Positions 1 to 8,132 of a stretch of 64,000 bases of DNA are shown one piece after another (within the stretch, counting starts at the first letter, position 1; each line of letters starts with the position of its first letter). The stretch comes from Zoogloeaceae bacterium (GTDB lineage: Bacteria; Pseudomonadota; Gammaproteobacteria; Burkholderiales; Rhodocyclaceae), in the NCBI GenBank assembly GCA_024235655.1, contig JACKLY010000004.1:124001-188000 (forward strand), written 5' to 3'. Below the pieces are notes generated by a model that did not search any database, had not been told where the DNA came from, and worked only from the letters and a program-made list of their open reading frames with translations. A program made the position numbers and the translations under genes.

Positions 1-948
1 TCGCTGCTGCAGCTTGACGAACGCACCGGCGCCCATCCCCAGCTGGCACCCTTGCAAGCCATCTGGCAGCAGCGTGAACTGGCGATTGTGCAATCCGTCG
101 GCTACCCAGACGCCAACCTCTCGCATTTTCGTTCCATTGAAATCTGGGATACCGCGTCGCGCAGCAATCAGTATCTTGAAGAAGGCTGGCTGGGCCGAAC
201 CTTCGCCGGCAAGGCGCCGCCTGCCAGTTACGCGGCCGATGGCGTGGCTGTCGGCAGTGCGGACCTCGGCCCGCTGGCAGGGGCGCATGCGCGTACCGTC
301 GCCATCGCCAATGCCCGCCAGTTCCAGCAACTGGCCAGGACCGCCCAGCCGCGGGACGGGCAGGGGGGCGGCGCCTTGCAGCACCTGCTCAAGGTGGAAG
401 AAGACATTGCGGTGGCAGCACAACGCCTGTCGTCCAGTTATCAGTTCAAAACGCAGTTTCCCGATGGTGCGTTTGGCGAGTCGGTCAAGGCAGCATGCCA
501 GATCGTTGCCGGCGGCACCGGTGTGGCGGCGATCCGCCTGAGCCTGAACGGGTTTGATACGCACCAGAACCAGCCGGCCAAACATGCCGATCTCCTGCGC
601 CAGCTGGCGGAGGGGTTGCTGGCCCTGCGGTCTGCCATGCAGGAACTGGGGCGCTGGAATGAAACGCTGGTGATGACCTATGGCGAATTCGGCCGTCGTG
701 CCAAGGAAAACCAGTCAAACGGAACCGATCACGGCACCGCAGCCCCGCAGCTGGTACTCGGCGGCCGTGTGGCTGGTGGCCTGTTCGGTGAAGCGCCGCG
801 CCTCAATCAACTGGACGGCAATGGCAACCTGCCGTTCGCAGTGGATTTCCGCAGCCTTTACGCCACCGTGCTAGAAGATTGGTGGGGGATGCCTTCGAAC
901 ACGGTGCTGGGGGGGCGTTTCGAACGATTGCCTTTGCTGCGTGGGTAA
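1..948 (+). CDS. DUF1501 domain-containing protein, C-terminal part (5' end outside window)
   Basis: The reading frame is open from base 1, so the window holds only the last 315 residues. The part seen matches the DUF1501 (sulfatase-like, alkaline-phosphatase-fold) family: a DTHQNQ stretch after FNGF-type sequence, then MTYGEFGRR, ENQSNGTDHGTA and a following LGG, which are the conserved blocks of that family. Family members are often Tat-exported and paired with a DUF1800 gene, which would lie upstream and is not visible. The substrate is unknown for most members. It converges on umuC with only about 30 bases between the stop codons. Confidence 0.85.
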   Translation, partial: SLLQLDERTGAHPQLAPLQAIWQQRELAIVQSVGYPDANLSHFRSIEIWDTASRSNQYLEEGWLGRTFAGKAPPASYAADGVAVGSADLGPLAGAHARTVAIANARQFQQLARTAQPRDGQGGGALQHLLKVEEDIAVAAQRLSSSYQFKTQFPDGAFGESVKAACQIVAGGTGVAAIRLSLNGFDTHQNQPAKHADLLRQLAEGLLALRSAMQELGRWNETLVMTYGEFGRRAKENQSNGTDHGTAAPQLVLGGRVAGGLFGEAPRLNQLDGNGNLPFAVDFRSLYATVLEDWWGMPSNTVLGGRFERLPLLRG

Positions 949-977
949 GTGTGCGGCGGGGCCATCCCCTCGCGATC

Positions 978-2261
978 TCAGTTCGCCTTGACCACCGGCA
1001 CCTCCTCCCAGTGTGTCGTATACCCCGGCGACAGATGCTCCCGCCGCATCTGCCAGGATTGCGTCACCCCTGCCGACCCCAGTCGCAGCGTATTCCGCCC
1101 ATAGCGATGATTGATGCCATCGAGTACGCGCATCAGCTTCTCCGAACGCGCGTCATCAACACCGAAGAATGAAGCCTGCCGGTTCAGCAGTGGCGTCAGA
1201 TCCAGCAGCATCACCCCGGCCTTGTGATAGCCAAACCCCGGTCGGTAGATCGCCCTCAATACCTTGAGTGCCCACTGCGTGAGCATACGGGTGTCCGAAG
1301 TGGCTTCGGGTAGAGGAAGCATCACCGCGCGCTGATACTGCGGCACCTCGGGCTTGAACACATTGGTTCGCAGATAGACCTGCACCGCACCGGCCAGCGA
1401 TTTCTGGGCGCGCAGTTTTTCGGCTGCCTTGGCGATGTAGCTGGCGACCGCCTCCTCAAGCTCGTCCAGGTTGTAGAGCAGGCGGCCAAAAGATCGGCTG
1501 GAGATGATCTGCTGCTTGTCCGGGGTGATTTCTTCCAGATCCATGCAGGAATCACCGCGCAGCTCGCGCACGGTTCGCTCCAGTACCACCGAGAACCGGG
1601 AACGCAGGCTTGCAGCATCGGCATCGCGCAGCTGTCGCACGCTATGAATCCCCATCGATTGCAGGCGGGCGCTGATCTTGCGTCCAACCCCCCACACCTC
1701 GCCGACCTCGATATGCTCAAACAAGCGGTCCAACTCGGCTGGCGACGCAGTGGTGAAGTCGCACACCCCCGCGCCACCGAACAGGCCTTTCTTGGCGCAA
1801 TGGTTGGCCAGCTTGGCAAGCGTCTTGGTCGGCGCAATGCCGACGCACACCGCCAGCCCCAGCCAATCGGCTATCCGTTGCCGAATCGCTTCGCCGTAAG
1901 CCGCCAGGCTGCTGGTTTGCCCATACACGCCGGAAAGCTCGAGGAAAGACTCATCGATGCTATACACCTCAAGCTGCGGCGTGAATCCGGACAGCACCTG
2001 GACGACCCGATTGCTCATGTCGGCATAGAGCGCGTAATTCGATGAGAAAGCCACGATGCCGTGCTGCTGTGCCTGGTCACGGAGCTGGAACCACGGCCCC
2101 CCCATCGCGATGCCGAGTGCCTTGACCTCGGCCGAACGGGCCACGACACAGCCATCGTTGTTGGAAAGCACGACCACCGGGCAATGCTTGAGCTTGGGGT
2201 TGAACAGCTTTTCGCACGAGGCGTAGAAGTTGTTGCAGTCAACCAGGGCGAAGATCGGCAC
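978..2261 (-). CDS. umuC: UmuC-like Y-family DNA polymerase (Pol V catalytic subunit)
   Basis: Error-prone translesion polymerase of the UmuC subfamily, active in SOS mutagenesis together with processed UmuD. The N-terminus FALVDCNNFYASCE carries the first catalytic Asp, YSIDESFLEL carries the acidic pair of the palm, and SNNDGCVVARS is the conserved finger block; a UmuC-type C-terminal little-finger region follows. I start it at a GTG at 2261 (MPIFALVDC), because a GGAG lies 7 bases upstream of it; the frame stays open to a TTG at 2279, but that would place the Shine-Dalgarno inside the gene. The 427-aa length fits UmuC. It lies 54 bases downstream of umuD in the same SOS operon. Confidence 0.95.
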   Translation of the reverse strand: MPIFALVDCNNFYASCEKLFNPKLKHCPVVVLSNNDGCVVARSAEVKALGIAMGGPWFQLRDQAQQHGIVAFSSNYALYADMSNRVVQVLSGFTPQLEVYSIDESFLELSGVYGQTSSLAAYGEAIRQRIADWLGLAVCVGIAPTKTLAKLANHCAKKGLFGGAGVCDFTTASPAELDRLFEHIEVGEVWGVGRKISARLQSMGIHSVRQLRDADAASLRSRFSVVLERTVRELRGDSCMDLEEITPDKQQIISSRSFGRLLYNLDELEEAVASYIAKAAEKLRAQKSLAGAVQVYLRTNVFKPEVPQYQRAVMLPLPEATSDTRMLTQWALKVLRAIYRPGFGYHKAGVMLLDLTPLLNRQASFFGVDDARSEKLMRVLDGINHRYGRNTLRLGSAGVTQSWQMRREHLSPGYTTHWEEVPVVKAN

Positions 2262-2315
2262 GACACAACTCCGGGGCAATGTTTCGAGGAAATGTTTTGA
2301 GGTATGGCGCGAGGG

Positions 2316-2768
2316 TCAGATGGTGAAACGCTTGAACCGCCCGACGACCACCCCCCACACCTCCAGCTCCATGCCTTCACGAATTTCCAGCGGCGGATAG
2401 GCCGGGTGTTCAGCCACCAGAGCAACACGGCCCGCCTTGCGATACAGGCGCTTGACCAGACGCTCGCCATTCACGAAAGCCACCACGATGTGCCCATGCC
2501 GCGGCCGGATGCTTCGGTCGACCACCAGCACATCACCATCGAAGATCTCGGCGCCCTGCATGCTCTCGCCCTGCACGGCAAAAAAGAAGGTGGAAACCGG
2601 ATTGCGTATCAGGTAGTCGTTGATGTCCAGACACTTGTCTTCATAGTCAGCCGCCGGCGAGGGGAAACCGGCGGAAACCTTGACGCCATCCAGCGGCAGC
2701 GGCAGGGACGGTGCATCCGGTCGCGGTACGAAAACCACGGCAAGCGCCGCCGAACGGGTACTAGGCAT
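2316..2768 (-). CDS. umuD: UmuD-like S24 peptidase, Pol V accessory subunit
   Basis: LexA/UmuD-type self-cleaving protein of 150 aa. Using the ATG at 2768, the likely cleavage site is A33-G34 (SAGFPSPA), the nucleophile is Ser69 in GESM and the general base is Lys106 in RLVKRLYR; these match the Ser-Lys dyad of the family. E. coli UmuD is cut at Cys-Gly, so the Ala-Gly site is a mild difference, shared with LexA. The frame is open upstream to 2924 but the extra sequence is not family-like and overlaps another gene out of frame. The ATG sits within the last codons of the upstream zinc-ribbon ORF, so translation is probably coupled to it. Confidence 0.93.
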   Translation of the reverse strand: MPSTRSAALAVVFVPRPDAPSLPLPLDGVKVSAGFPSPAADYEDKCLDINDYLIRNPVSTFFFAVQGESMQGAEIFDGDVLVVDRSIRPRHGHIVVAFVNGERLVKRLYRKAGRVALVAEHPAYPPLEIREGMELEVWGVVVGRFKRFTI

Positions 2769-2934
2769 CAACATCGGCCAGCTGCTTCGGATGTTCATCG
2801 GTGGCCGCCGCTTTGCTGACGAGCACGTTTTCACACTCGGGGCATACCAGGCAGGTGCACTGGTCAATCGTCGCCACTTCCAGTTCCTGGGTGGCCAACG
2901 GAATGTGACAGAACGGACAGACAATGCGGTTCAT
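2761..2934 (-). CDS. Small zinc-ribbon protein, first gene of the SOS umuDC operon
   Basis: A 57-aa ORF directly behind the LexA box. It opens with an ATG preceded by AAGGAG at 6-base spacing, the strongest ribosome site in this operon. The protein has Cys6-P-F-Cys9 near its start and Cys26-T-Cys28-L-V-Cys31-P-E-Cys34, so two CxxC knuckles about 22 residues apart, the layout of a zinc ribbon. Its stop codon lies just inside umuD, overlapping it by 8 bases. I do not recognise a named family. A role in assisting or controlling the translesion polymerase is inference from position only; it might instead be a leader ORF that sets umuD translation. Confidence 0.75.
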   Translation of the reverse strand: MNRIVCPFCHIPLATQELEVATIDQCTCLVCPECENVLVSKAAATDEHPKQLADVDA

Positions 2935-2941
2935 GGCGATC

Positions 2942-2992
2942 TCCTTCGATACTGTAATTTTATACAGTTATCTGGCGAGCACAATACTGTAT
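2942..2992 (-). promoter_or_regulatory. SOS promoter with perfect LexA box
   Basis: CTGT-AATTTTAT-ACAG at 2952-2967 matches the proteobacterial LexA consensus CTGT-N8-ACAG exactly and also keeps the flanking T-A and A-G-T-T bases. On the minus strand a TTGTGC (-35) and TAAAAT (-10) separated by 16 bases overlap the box, so bound LexA would block the polymerase. A second, imperfect half-site (ATACTGTAT, 2984-2992) lies just upstream. Confidence 0.88.
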
Positions 2993-3146
2993 GCAATTGC
3001 CATGCGCGGTTTCCTGCGGCAAACCATGAGGCGGTGGGAGGCACGTTGGCGTGGTCTGGCCGGGAAAAAATAAAACGCAGGGGCGAATCACCTTCACTGG
3101 CCGAACTCATCGAATCACACGCCGTGCCTCAGGGTAAAATGCCCCG

Positions 3147-3824
3147 ATGCTTTTCCTTGCCCTTGAATCCTCAACCGACGCCGGTTCTGTCGCGCTCTGG
3201 CGCGATGGAGAAGTCAGCGAGCGTCATTGCCCGCCAGGGCAGCCTTCGTCGGCCACGCTGCTACCGCTGGCCAGTGCCTTGCTGCAGGAAGCCGGCATCG
3301 GCTTTGCCGACCTTGAAGCCATTGCCTTTGCCGCCGGACCCGGTTCGTTCACCGGCCTGCGCGTCGCCTGTGGCGTGGCGCAGGGATTGGCCGCTGCGCG
3401 CAATTTGCCAGTGCTGCCGGTCGGTACGCTGGAAACGATGGCCCATGCCGCCAATGCGGCGCGGGTGGCCGTCTGCCTCGATGCGCGCATGAAGGAAGTC
3501 TATTTCGGCCTGTTCGTCGATGGTGTCTCGGTATCGCCGGTCGGTGTTTACGCCCCGGATCAGGTGCCGCTGCCCGAAACCGGCGACTGGCTGGCCGTTG
3601 GCAATGCCTTGAGCGCCTACCCCGTGTTGCATGAACGTCTGGCGGCGCGCGGCCTCGCCATGAACCCCGATGTCGCACCGACAGCCGCTGCCGTTGCGGC
3701 GCTTGCCGCCCCGCGGCTGGCCAGGGGCGAGGGCATCGACCCGGCACTGGCCGTGCCGGTCTATGTGCGCGACAAGGTGGCGTTGACCGTGGCCGAGCGA
3801 TTGGCCAAGGGAGGCAAGGCATGA
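3147..3824 (+). CDS. tsaB: tRNA threonylcarbamoyladenosine biosynthesis protein TsaB
   Basis: TsaB partners with TsaD and TsaE to transfer threonylcarbamoyl to A37 of ANN-decoding tRNAs. The 225-aa protein begins LFLALESST, has the family block GPGSFTGLRVACGVAQGLA at about residues 66-84, and a degenerate ASKH-fold ATPase core, as expected for this inactive paralogue of TsaD. Its stop overlaps the start of rimI by ATGA, a common tsaB-rimI arrangement. Confidence 0.96.
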   Translation: MLFLALESSTDAGSVALWRDGEVSERHCPPGQPSSATLLPLASALLQEAGIGFADLEAIAFAAGPGSFTGLRVACGVAQGLAAARNLPVLPVGTLETMAHAANAARVAVCLDARMKEVYFGLFVDGVSVSPVGVYAPDQVPLPETGDWLAVGNALSAYPVLHERLAARGLAMNPDVAPTAAAVAALAAPRLARGEGIDPALAVPVYVRDKVALTVAERLAKGGKA

Positions 3825-4297
3825 GTGCCGTGCTGGCGCCCCGCGTCGAAATGTTGCCGATGAACCTGAACGACCTCGATGAAATCGTTGCCATCGAGAA
3901 TGCGGCCTATCCCTTCCCGTGGACACGCGGCAATTTCTCCGATTCGCTGGTGGCCGGCTACAGCGCCTGGGTTTGCCGGGTGGGCGGCGAGCTGATCGGC
4001 TATGTGGTGGTGATGATGGCGCTGGATGAAGCGCATCTGCTCAACATCAGCGTCAAGCAAAACCGCCAGCGCATGGGTTTCGGCGCACGCCTGCTGCGGC
4101 ACGCCATGGATATGGCGAAACGTCTGGGCGCGCGCCAGTTGCTGCTGGAAGTGCGCCCCTCCAATGAACACGCGCTGGCGCTCTACAAGCATTTCGGCTT
4201 TGTCCGCATTGGCTTGCGCAAGGCCTACTACCCGGCAGAAAACGGGCGGGAAGATGCGTTGGTCTACACCCGCAGCCTGACTGAGGTGAGTGCATGA
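3821..4297 (+). CDS. rimI: Ribosomal protein bS18-alanine N-acetyltransferase
   Basis: GNAT-fold acetyltransferase of 158 aa that modifies the N-terminal Ala of ribosomal protein S18. The acetyl-CoA loop is visible as QNRQRMGFGARLL (Q/RxxGxG/A), and the tail LLEVRPSNEHALALYKHFGF is the typical RimI motif with the catalytic-side N and Y. It overlaps tsaB before it and the uracil-DNA glycosylase after it by four bases each, so the three are very likely co-translated. Confidence 0.94.
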   Translation: MSAVLAPRVEMLPMNLNDLDEIVAIENAAYPFPWTRGNFSDSLVAGYSAWVCRVGGELIGYVVVMMALDEAHLLNISVKQNRQRMGFGARLLRHAMDMAKRLGARQLLLEVRPSNEHALALYKHFGFVRIGLRKAYYPAENGREDALVYTRSLTEVSA

Positions 4298-5076
4298 GCC
4301 TGACCCGCGAACGATTGCTCGAAGAGATTGGCATCAAGCCGCTCTGGAAGCTGCGCAAGCCGGCAGGGGCGGACGCGGCTGAATTGCCTGCGGCGGAGGC
4401 GTCTGCCGGCGCTGCAGCGGCCGCAGCTGCAGCCCAGCCACTTTCCACACCAGCAGAGGCGGCTGGCCCGGTAAGCGAGATGGGCTGGCCACAGCTGCGC
4501 GATGCCGTGGGCGCATGCCAGCGCTGCGGCCTGTGTGCCGAACGCAAGCAGGCCGTGCTGGGAGTGGGCGATGAACAGGCCGACTGGCTGTTCATCGGCG
4601 AAGGGCCGGGGGCCGAGGAAGATGCACGGGGCGAGCCGTTTGTCGGCCCGGCCGGGCAGTTGCTCGATGCCATGCTGGCAGCCATCGATCTCCAGCGTGG
4701 CAACAATGTTTACATCGCCAATGCCGTCAAATGCCGGCCACCCGGCAATCGCACGCCAGAGGCCAATGAGATCGATGTCTGCCGCCCCTGGCTGCAACGG
4801 CAGATTGCCCTGTTGCGCCCCAAGCTGATCGTGCTGCTGGGCAAGGTGGCCATGCATGCCGTGCTCAATGAAGACAGCGCACTCGGCGCCAGCCGGGGCA
4901 AACGTTTTGAATACCGCGATGGTGATCTGGTCGTGCCGGTCATCGTTACCTATCACCCGGCCTACCTCCTGCGCAATCTGCCGGACAAGGCCAAGGCCTG
5001 GGAAGACCTGTGTCTGGCGCGCCGCCTCATGCGTGAGCAGCAGGCGGGCAGCCGTCTTCCTGTGGGAGCACACTGA
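4294..5076 (+). CDS. Family 4-type uracil-DNA glycosylase with Fe-S cluster
   Basis: Removes uracil from DNA in base excision repair. The catalytic half (about residues 68-250) has a Cys75-xx-Cys78 knuckle (CQRCGLC), motif GEGPGAEED, the later Cys in KCRPPGNRTP and a fourth in DVCRPW that together would hold a 4Fe-4S cluster, and the DNA-binding loop YHPAYLL. The N-terminal 20 residues (LTRERLLEEIGI) plus an Ala-rich linker at 30-55 form an extension seen in many beta- and gammaproteobacterial members. The stop codon abuts the next ATG. Confidence 0.92.
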   Translation: MSLTRERLLEEIGIKPLWKLRKPAGADAAELPAAEASAGAAAAAAAAQPLSTPAEAAGPVSEMGWPQLRDAVGACQRCGLCAERKQAVLGVGDEQADWLFIGEGPGAEEDARGEPFVGPAGQLLDAMLAAIDLQRGNNVYIANAVKCRPPGNRTPEANEIDVCRPWLQRQIALLRPKLIVLLGKVAMHAVLNEDSALGASRGKRFEYRDGDLVVPVIVTYHPAYLLRNLPDKAKAWEDLCLARRLMREQQAGSRLPVGAH

Positions 5077-5484
5077 ATGCGTAATGGAATTGCCCTGCTG
5101 CTGGCGCTGTTGTTCACCGCCGCACAGGCAGAAGAAGCGGCGTGCCATGTCACCTATGGCGGCGAAACCAGAACCTTGAAGGTAGCGCAGGGCCAATCGC
5201 CTTACACCGTGCCGGCGACGGCCGTTGGTTCCTACTTCCTGTTCCGCGCGCTGGTGGATGCGGATACCGCGTTGCCGGCCGGCCTGCACGCCGTAAAAAT
5301 CTACGTTTATGCCGACAAGGAAGCGGGCGCAACGCTCATCCATCAGGCCGATTTTCCCTGGCCGGTCAACGAAGGTACCGAACAGCGCCACGGCTTCTCC
5401 GGCCTGCAGCGCGTGTATGAACCCGTGCGCGACGGTGAATTGAGGTACTGGTGCTCGGTGGTCGACCTGTGGGAGCGCAAATGA
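5077..5484 (+). CDS. Small secreted protein of unknown function
   Basis: A 135-aa protein with a clear signal peptide (hydrophobic residues 5-16, cleavage near AQA-EE). The mature part is about 115 residues, probably beta-rich, with two cysteines (in ACHV near the start and in YWCSV near the end) that could form a disulfide. I recognise no family. It starts directly after the glycosylase stop and overlaps the CapA gene by four bases, so it belongs to this operon and its product presumably works in the periplasm. Confidence 0.8.
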   Translation: MRNGIALLLALLFTAAQAEEAACHVTYGGETRTLKVAQGQSPYTVPATAVGSYFLFRALVDADTALPAGLHAVKIYVYADKEAGATLIHQADFPWPVNEGTEQRHGFSGLQRVYEPVRDGELRYWCSVVDLWERK

Positions 5485-6578
5485 TGAGCCGCCCCAACAA
5501 GCCGCTGCTGCAAGCCCTGTTCGCCCTGCTGTTCGCTTTGTGCCTGGCCGGGCCGGGCAGGGCGGCCAGCGAAAAATCCTTCATTCAGGTGCCGGACGAA
5601 GCCGAGGCGAAAACCGTGGCTGTAGACATGGGGGTGCGTGCGCAAGCTGTTGTGCGCCTGCTGTTCGTCGGCGACATCATGCTCGACGACGGGCCGGGCA
5701 AGGCCATTGCGGCAGGGAAAGACCCATTTGCCGACTTTGCCGACGAATTCCGCGCGGCCGATGTGCGCATCGGCAACCTGGAGTGCCCCATTGCCACCAG
5801 TGGTCAGCCGCTGGCCAACAAGATCTTTACCTTCCGCGCCAGCCCGGCGGTGATCGACACACTGAGCGGCCGTTTCGATGCGCTCTCGGTGGCCAACAAC
5901 CACTCCGGCGATTACGGGCGCGAGGCCTTTCTCGAAACGCTGACCTTGCTCGACATGGCCGGCATCAAGCCGTTTGGCGGTGGCCGCAACCTGAGCGAGG
6001 CGCATGCGCCGTACTGGGTGGAAAAGGGCGGTCTGAAGATCGCCGTGCTGGCCTACAACGAGTTCAAGCCACGCGCCTTCGAGGCCGGGCCGGACTGGGC
6101 AGGCGTGGCCTGGAGCGAGGATACCCACGTGCTGCGCGACATTCAGGCGGCCCGTGCTGCCGGTGCCGATATCGTCATTCCCTTCATGCACTGGGGCTGG
6201 GAACGCGAACGGGTGCCGAGCGAACGCCAGAAGCAGCTGGCCCGGCTGATGATCGACAACGGTGCCGATGCGGTGGTCGGCGGGCATCCGCATGTCACCC
6301 AGGGCAGCGATCTCTACAAGGGCAAACCGATCATCTACAGCCTGGGCAATTTCGTGTTCGATGGCTTCGAGCTGCCCGCGGCGCGCGAGGGCTGGCTGCT
6401 GCAGATGACGGTGAGCAGCGACGGCGTGCGCGACTGGAAGCTGATTCCTGCCTACATGGATGGCGAAGGCCTGCCGCGCAAGTTGCCGCCGGTGCCGGTT
6501 GCACCCGCCCCGGCCAGCGTGCCCTCGACAGCGGACATCGTGTCTGCCCCCGCGCCCACCCCGGCTGCCACACGCTGA
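5481..6578 (+). CDS. CapA family metallophosphatase-like protein, exported
   Basis: Member of the CapA (poly-gamma-glutamate synthesis) family with a calcineurin-like phosphoesterase fold. Blocks seen: FVGDIMLDDG (first metal ligands), RIGNLECPIAT, ALSVANNHSGDYG, FMHWGWE, and GGHPHVTQG near residues 267-275 followed by YSLGNFVFDG. A signal peptide occupies residues 1-27. The start is ATGATG at 5481, overlapping the previous stop, with GGGAG 5 bases upstream; the longer start at 5451 lies inside the previous gene. The Pro/Ala-rich tail is probably disordered. No other capsule genes are nearby, so the substrate is unknown. Confidence 0.9.
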   Translation: MMSRPNKPLLQALFALLFALCLAGPGRAASEKSFIQVPDEAEAKTVAVDMGVRAQAVVRLLFVGDIMLDDGPGKAIAAGKDPFADFADEFRAADVRIGNLECPIATSGQPLANKIFTFRASPAVIDTLSGRFDALSVANNHSGDYGREAFLETLTLLDMAGIKPFGGGRNLSEAHAPYWVEKGGLKIAVLAYNEFKPRAFEAGPDWAGVAWSEDTHVLRDIQAARAAGADIVIPFMHWGWERERVPSERQKQLARLMIDNGADAVVGGHPHVTQGSDLYKGKPIIYSLGNFVFDGFELPAAREGWLLQMTVSSDGVRDWKLIPAYMDGEGLPRKLPPVPVAPAPASVPSTADIVSAPAPTPAATR

Positions 6579-6656
6579 ACGCTTGAAAAACCGGCGGCAA
6601 CGCACCATCTTCAGTGCGTTGCCCTTGCTGTCTCATTTTCCATTGGAGGAAACACC

Positions 6657-7247
6657 GTGCGACTTCGCCTCTTTGCCCTGCTTGCCGTTGTTGCCACGCT
6701 GCTCTCCGGCTGCGGCTACAACACTTTCCAGACCACCGATGAACAGGTCAAAGCCGCCTGGTCGGAAGTGCTCAACCAGTACCAGCGTCGTGCCGACCTG
6801 GTGCCCAATCTGGTCAATACCGTCAAAGGCTATGCCAGCCACGAGCAGGAGGTGCTGACCCAGGTGACCGAGGCCCGTGCCCGTGTTGGCGGCATTCAGG
6901 CCACGCCGGAGCTGATTGCCAACCCGCAGGCCTTTGCCCAGTTCCAGCAGGCACAGGCCGGCCTGTCCAGCGCGCTTTCCCGCCTTCTGGTGGTGGCCGA
7001 GAACTATCCCAACCTGAAGGCGGATGGCGCATTCCGTGATCTGCAGGCACAGCTTGAAGGCACCGAAAACCGCATCACCGTTGCCCGCAACCGCTACATC
7101 AAGGCGGTTGAAGGCTACAACGTGGCCGTGCGCACCTTCCCCAACAACCTCACCGCCATGATCTTCGGCTACGAGGTCAAGCCGAACTTTACGGTGGAAA
7201 ACGAGAAAGCCATCTCGACTGCCCCCACCGTCAATTTCGGCAAATAA
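6657..7247 (+). CDS. LemA family lipoprotein
   Basis: A 196-aa LemA-type four-helix protein. The signal peptide ends in a lipobox LLSG-Cys19, so it should be lipid-anchored. The family core VKAAWSEVLNQYQRR..LVPNLV and the helix pair around ENYPNLKADGAF and NRYIKAVEGYN are present. GTG start with GGAGGA 6 bases upstream. LemA proteins are commonly followed by TPM-domain genes, as here; the precise biochemical role is unknown. Confidence 0.93.
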   Translation: MRLRLFALLAVVATLLSGCGYNTFQTTDEQVKAAWSEVLNQYQRRADLVPNLVNTVKGYASHEQEVLTQVTEARARVGGIQATPELIANPQAFAQFQQAQAGLSSALSRLLVVAENYPNLKADGAFRDLQAQLEGTENRITVARNRYIKAVEGYNVAVRTFPNNLTAMIFGYEVKPNFTVENEKAISTAPTVNFGK

Positions 7248-7265
7248 GCGGTTTAAACCAGCGCG

Positions 7266-8132
7266 ATGCTGCGCACCTTCGCCGCACTGCTGCTTGCCTT
7301 CTGGGTTGCCCTTGCCGGCGCCCAGGAGTTGCAGCCCATTCCGGCGCTGAAAGCGCGGGTAACCGACCTCACCGGCACCTTGTCGGCGGAGCAGCAGGCG
7401 AGGTTGGAAGGGCGTCTGGCGGCCTTCGAACAGCAAAAGGGGGCGCAGCTAGCCGTGCTGCTGGTGCCGACAACACAGCCCGAAGTCATCGAGCAATATT
7501 CGATTCGCGTGGTTGAGCAATGGCAGCTCGGGCGCAAGGGCGTTGATGACGGCGTGCTGCTGCTTGTGGCCAAGCAGGATCGCAAGCTGCGCATCGAGGT
7601 CGGCTACGGGCTGGAGGGCGCCCTCAATGACGCCACGGCCAGGCGCATCATTGCCGAGATCATCACCCCGCGTTTCAAGGCGGGGGATTTCGCCGGCGGA
7701 ATCGAAGCCGGGGTAGAAAGCATCGTTGCCGTGATTGATGGCGAACCGCTGCCTGCCGCCGAGGGTAACGAAACCAGCGGCCGTTCGAGTTTCAATCTGG
7801 ACGATTCGCTGTTCTTCGGGATCATGGCAGTGGCTGTGCTCACTGGCATCCTGCGTACATTATTAGGCCGCGTGATTGCTGCCTCCCTCGTCGCTGGCGT
7901 GGTTGGTGTGGTGGTTTTTCTGGCAACATCGTCCCTCATCTTTGCCGCCATTGCCGGCGTGGTTGCCTTCATCTTTGCCCTGCTTGGCGGCGGTGCCGGT
8001 GGCGGTGGGTCAGGCGGTGGCGGCTCGTGGAGCAGTTCAAGCGGCGGCAGTTCATGGAGCGACTCAGGCTCTGGCGGATTCTCCGGCGGTGGCGGCAGTT
8101 TCGGGGGCGGTGGCTCCTCGGGGAGCTGGTGA
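7266..8132 (+). CDS. TPM-domain membrane protein with Gly/Ser-rich tail (YgcG-like)
   Basis: Signal peptide (cleavage near ALAGA-QE), then a TPM domain at about residues 25-160 (VTDLTGTLS, then GKLAVLLVPT-type strand, WQLGRKGVDDGVLLLVA, EVGYGLEGALND, PRFKAGDFAGGIEAGV), then two or three membrane helices at about 178-237, and a tail of about 50 residues almost wholly Gly and Ser. This is the YgcG/YebE layout found after LemA. The tail is on the opposite side of the membrane or free in the periplasm. Function is not settled; some TPM proteins are phosphatases (Psb32) or photosystem repair factors. Confidence 0.92.
   Translation: MLRTFAALLLAFWVALAGAQELQPIPALKARVTDLTGTLSAEQQARLEGRLAAFEQQKGAQLAVLLVPTTQPEVIEQYSIRVVEQWQLGRKGVDDGVLLLVAKQDRKLRIEVGYGLEGALNDATARRIIAEIITPRFKAGDFAGGIEAGVESIVAVIDGEPLPAAEGNETSGRSSFNLDDSLFFGIMAVAVLTGILRTLLGRVIAASLVAGVVGVVVFLATSSLIFAAIAGVVAFIFALLGGGAGGGGSGGGGSWSSSSGGSSWSDSGSGGFSGGGGSFGGGGSSGSW

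Noticed and set aside
978..2279. TTG start for umuC
   Set aside because: The GTG at 2261 has a GGAG at correct spacing and gives the family N-terminus; the TTG would lie upstream of the Shine-Dalgarno.
2316..2924. 202-aa version of UmuD with an upstream start
   Set aside because: The extra 52 residues are Arg/Trp/Ser-rich, unlike UmuD, and are the zinc-ribbon gene read in another frame.
4264..5391. 375-aa open frame antisense to the glycosylase gene
   Set aside because: Fully overlaps three well-supported plus-strand genes and shows no family motif.
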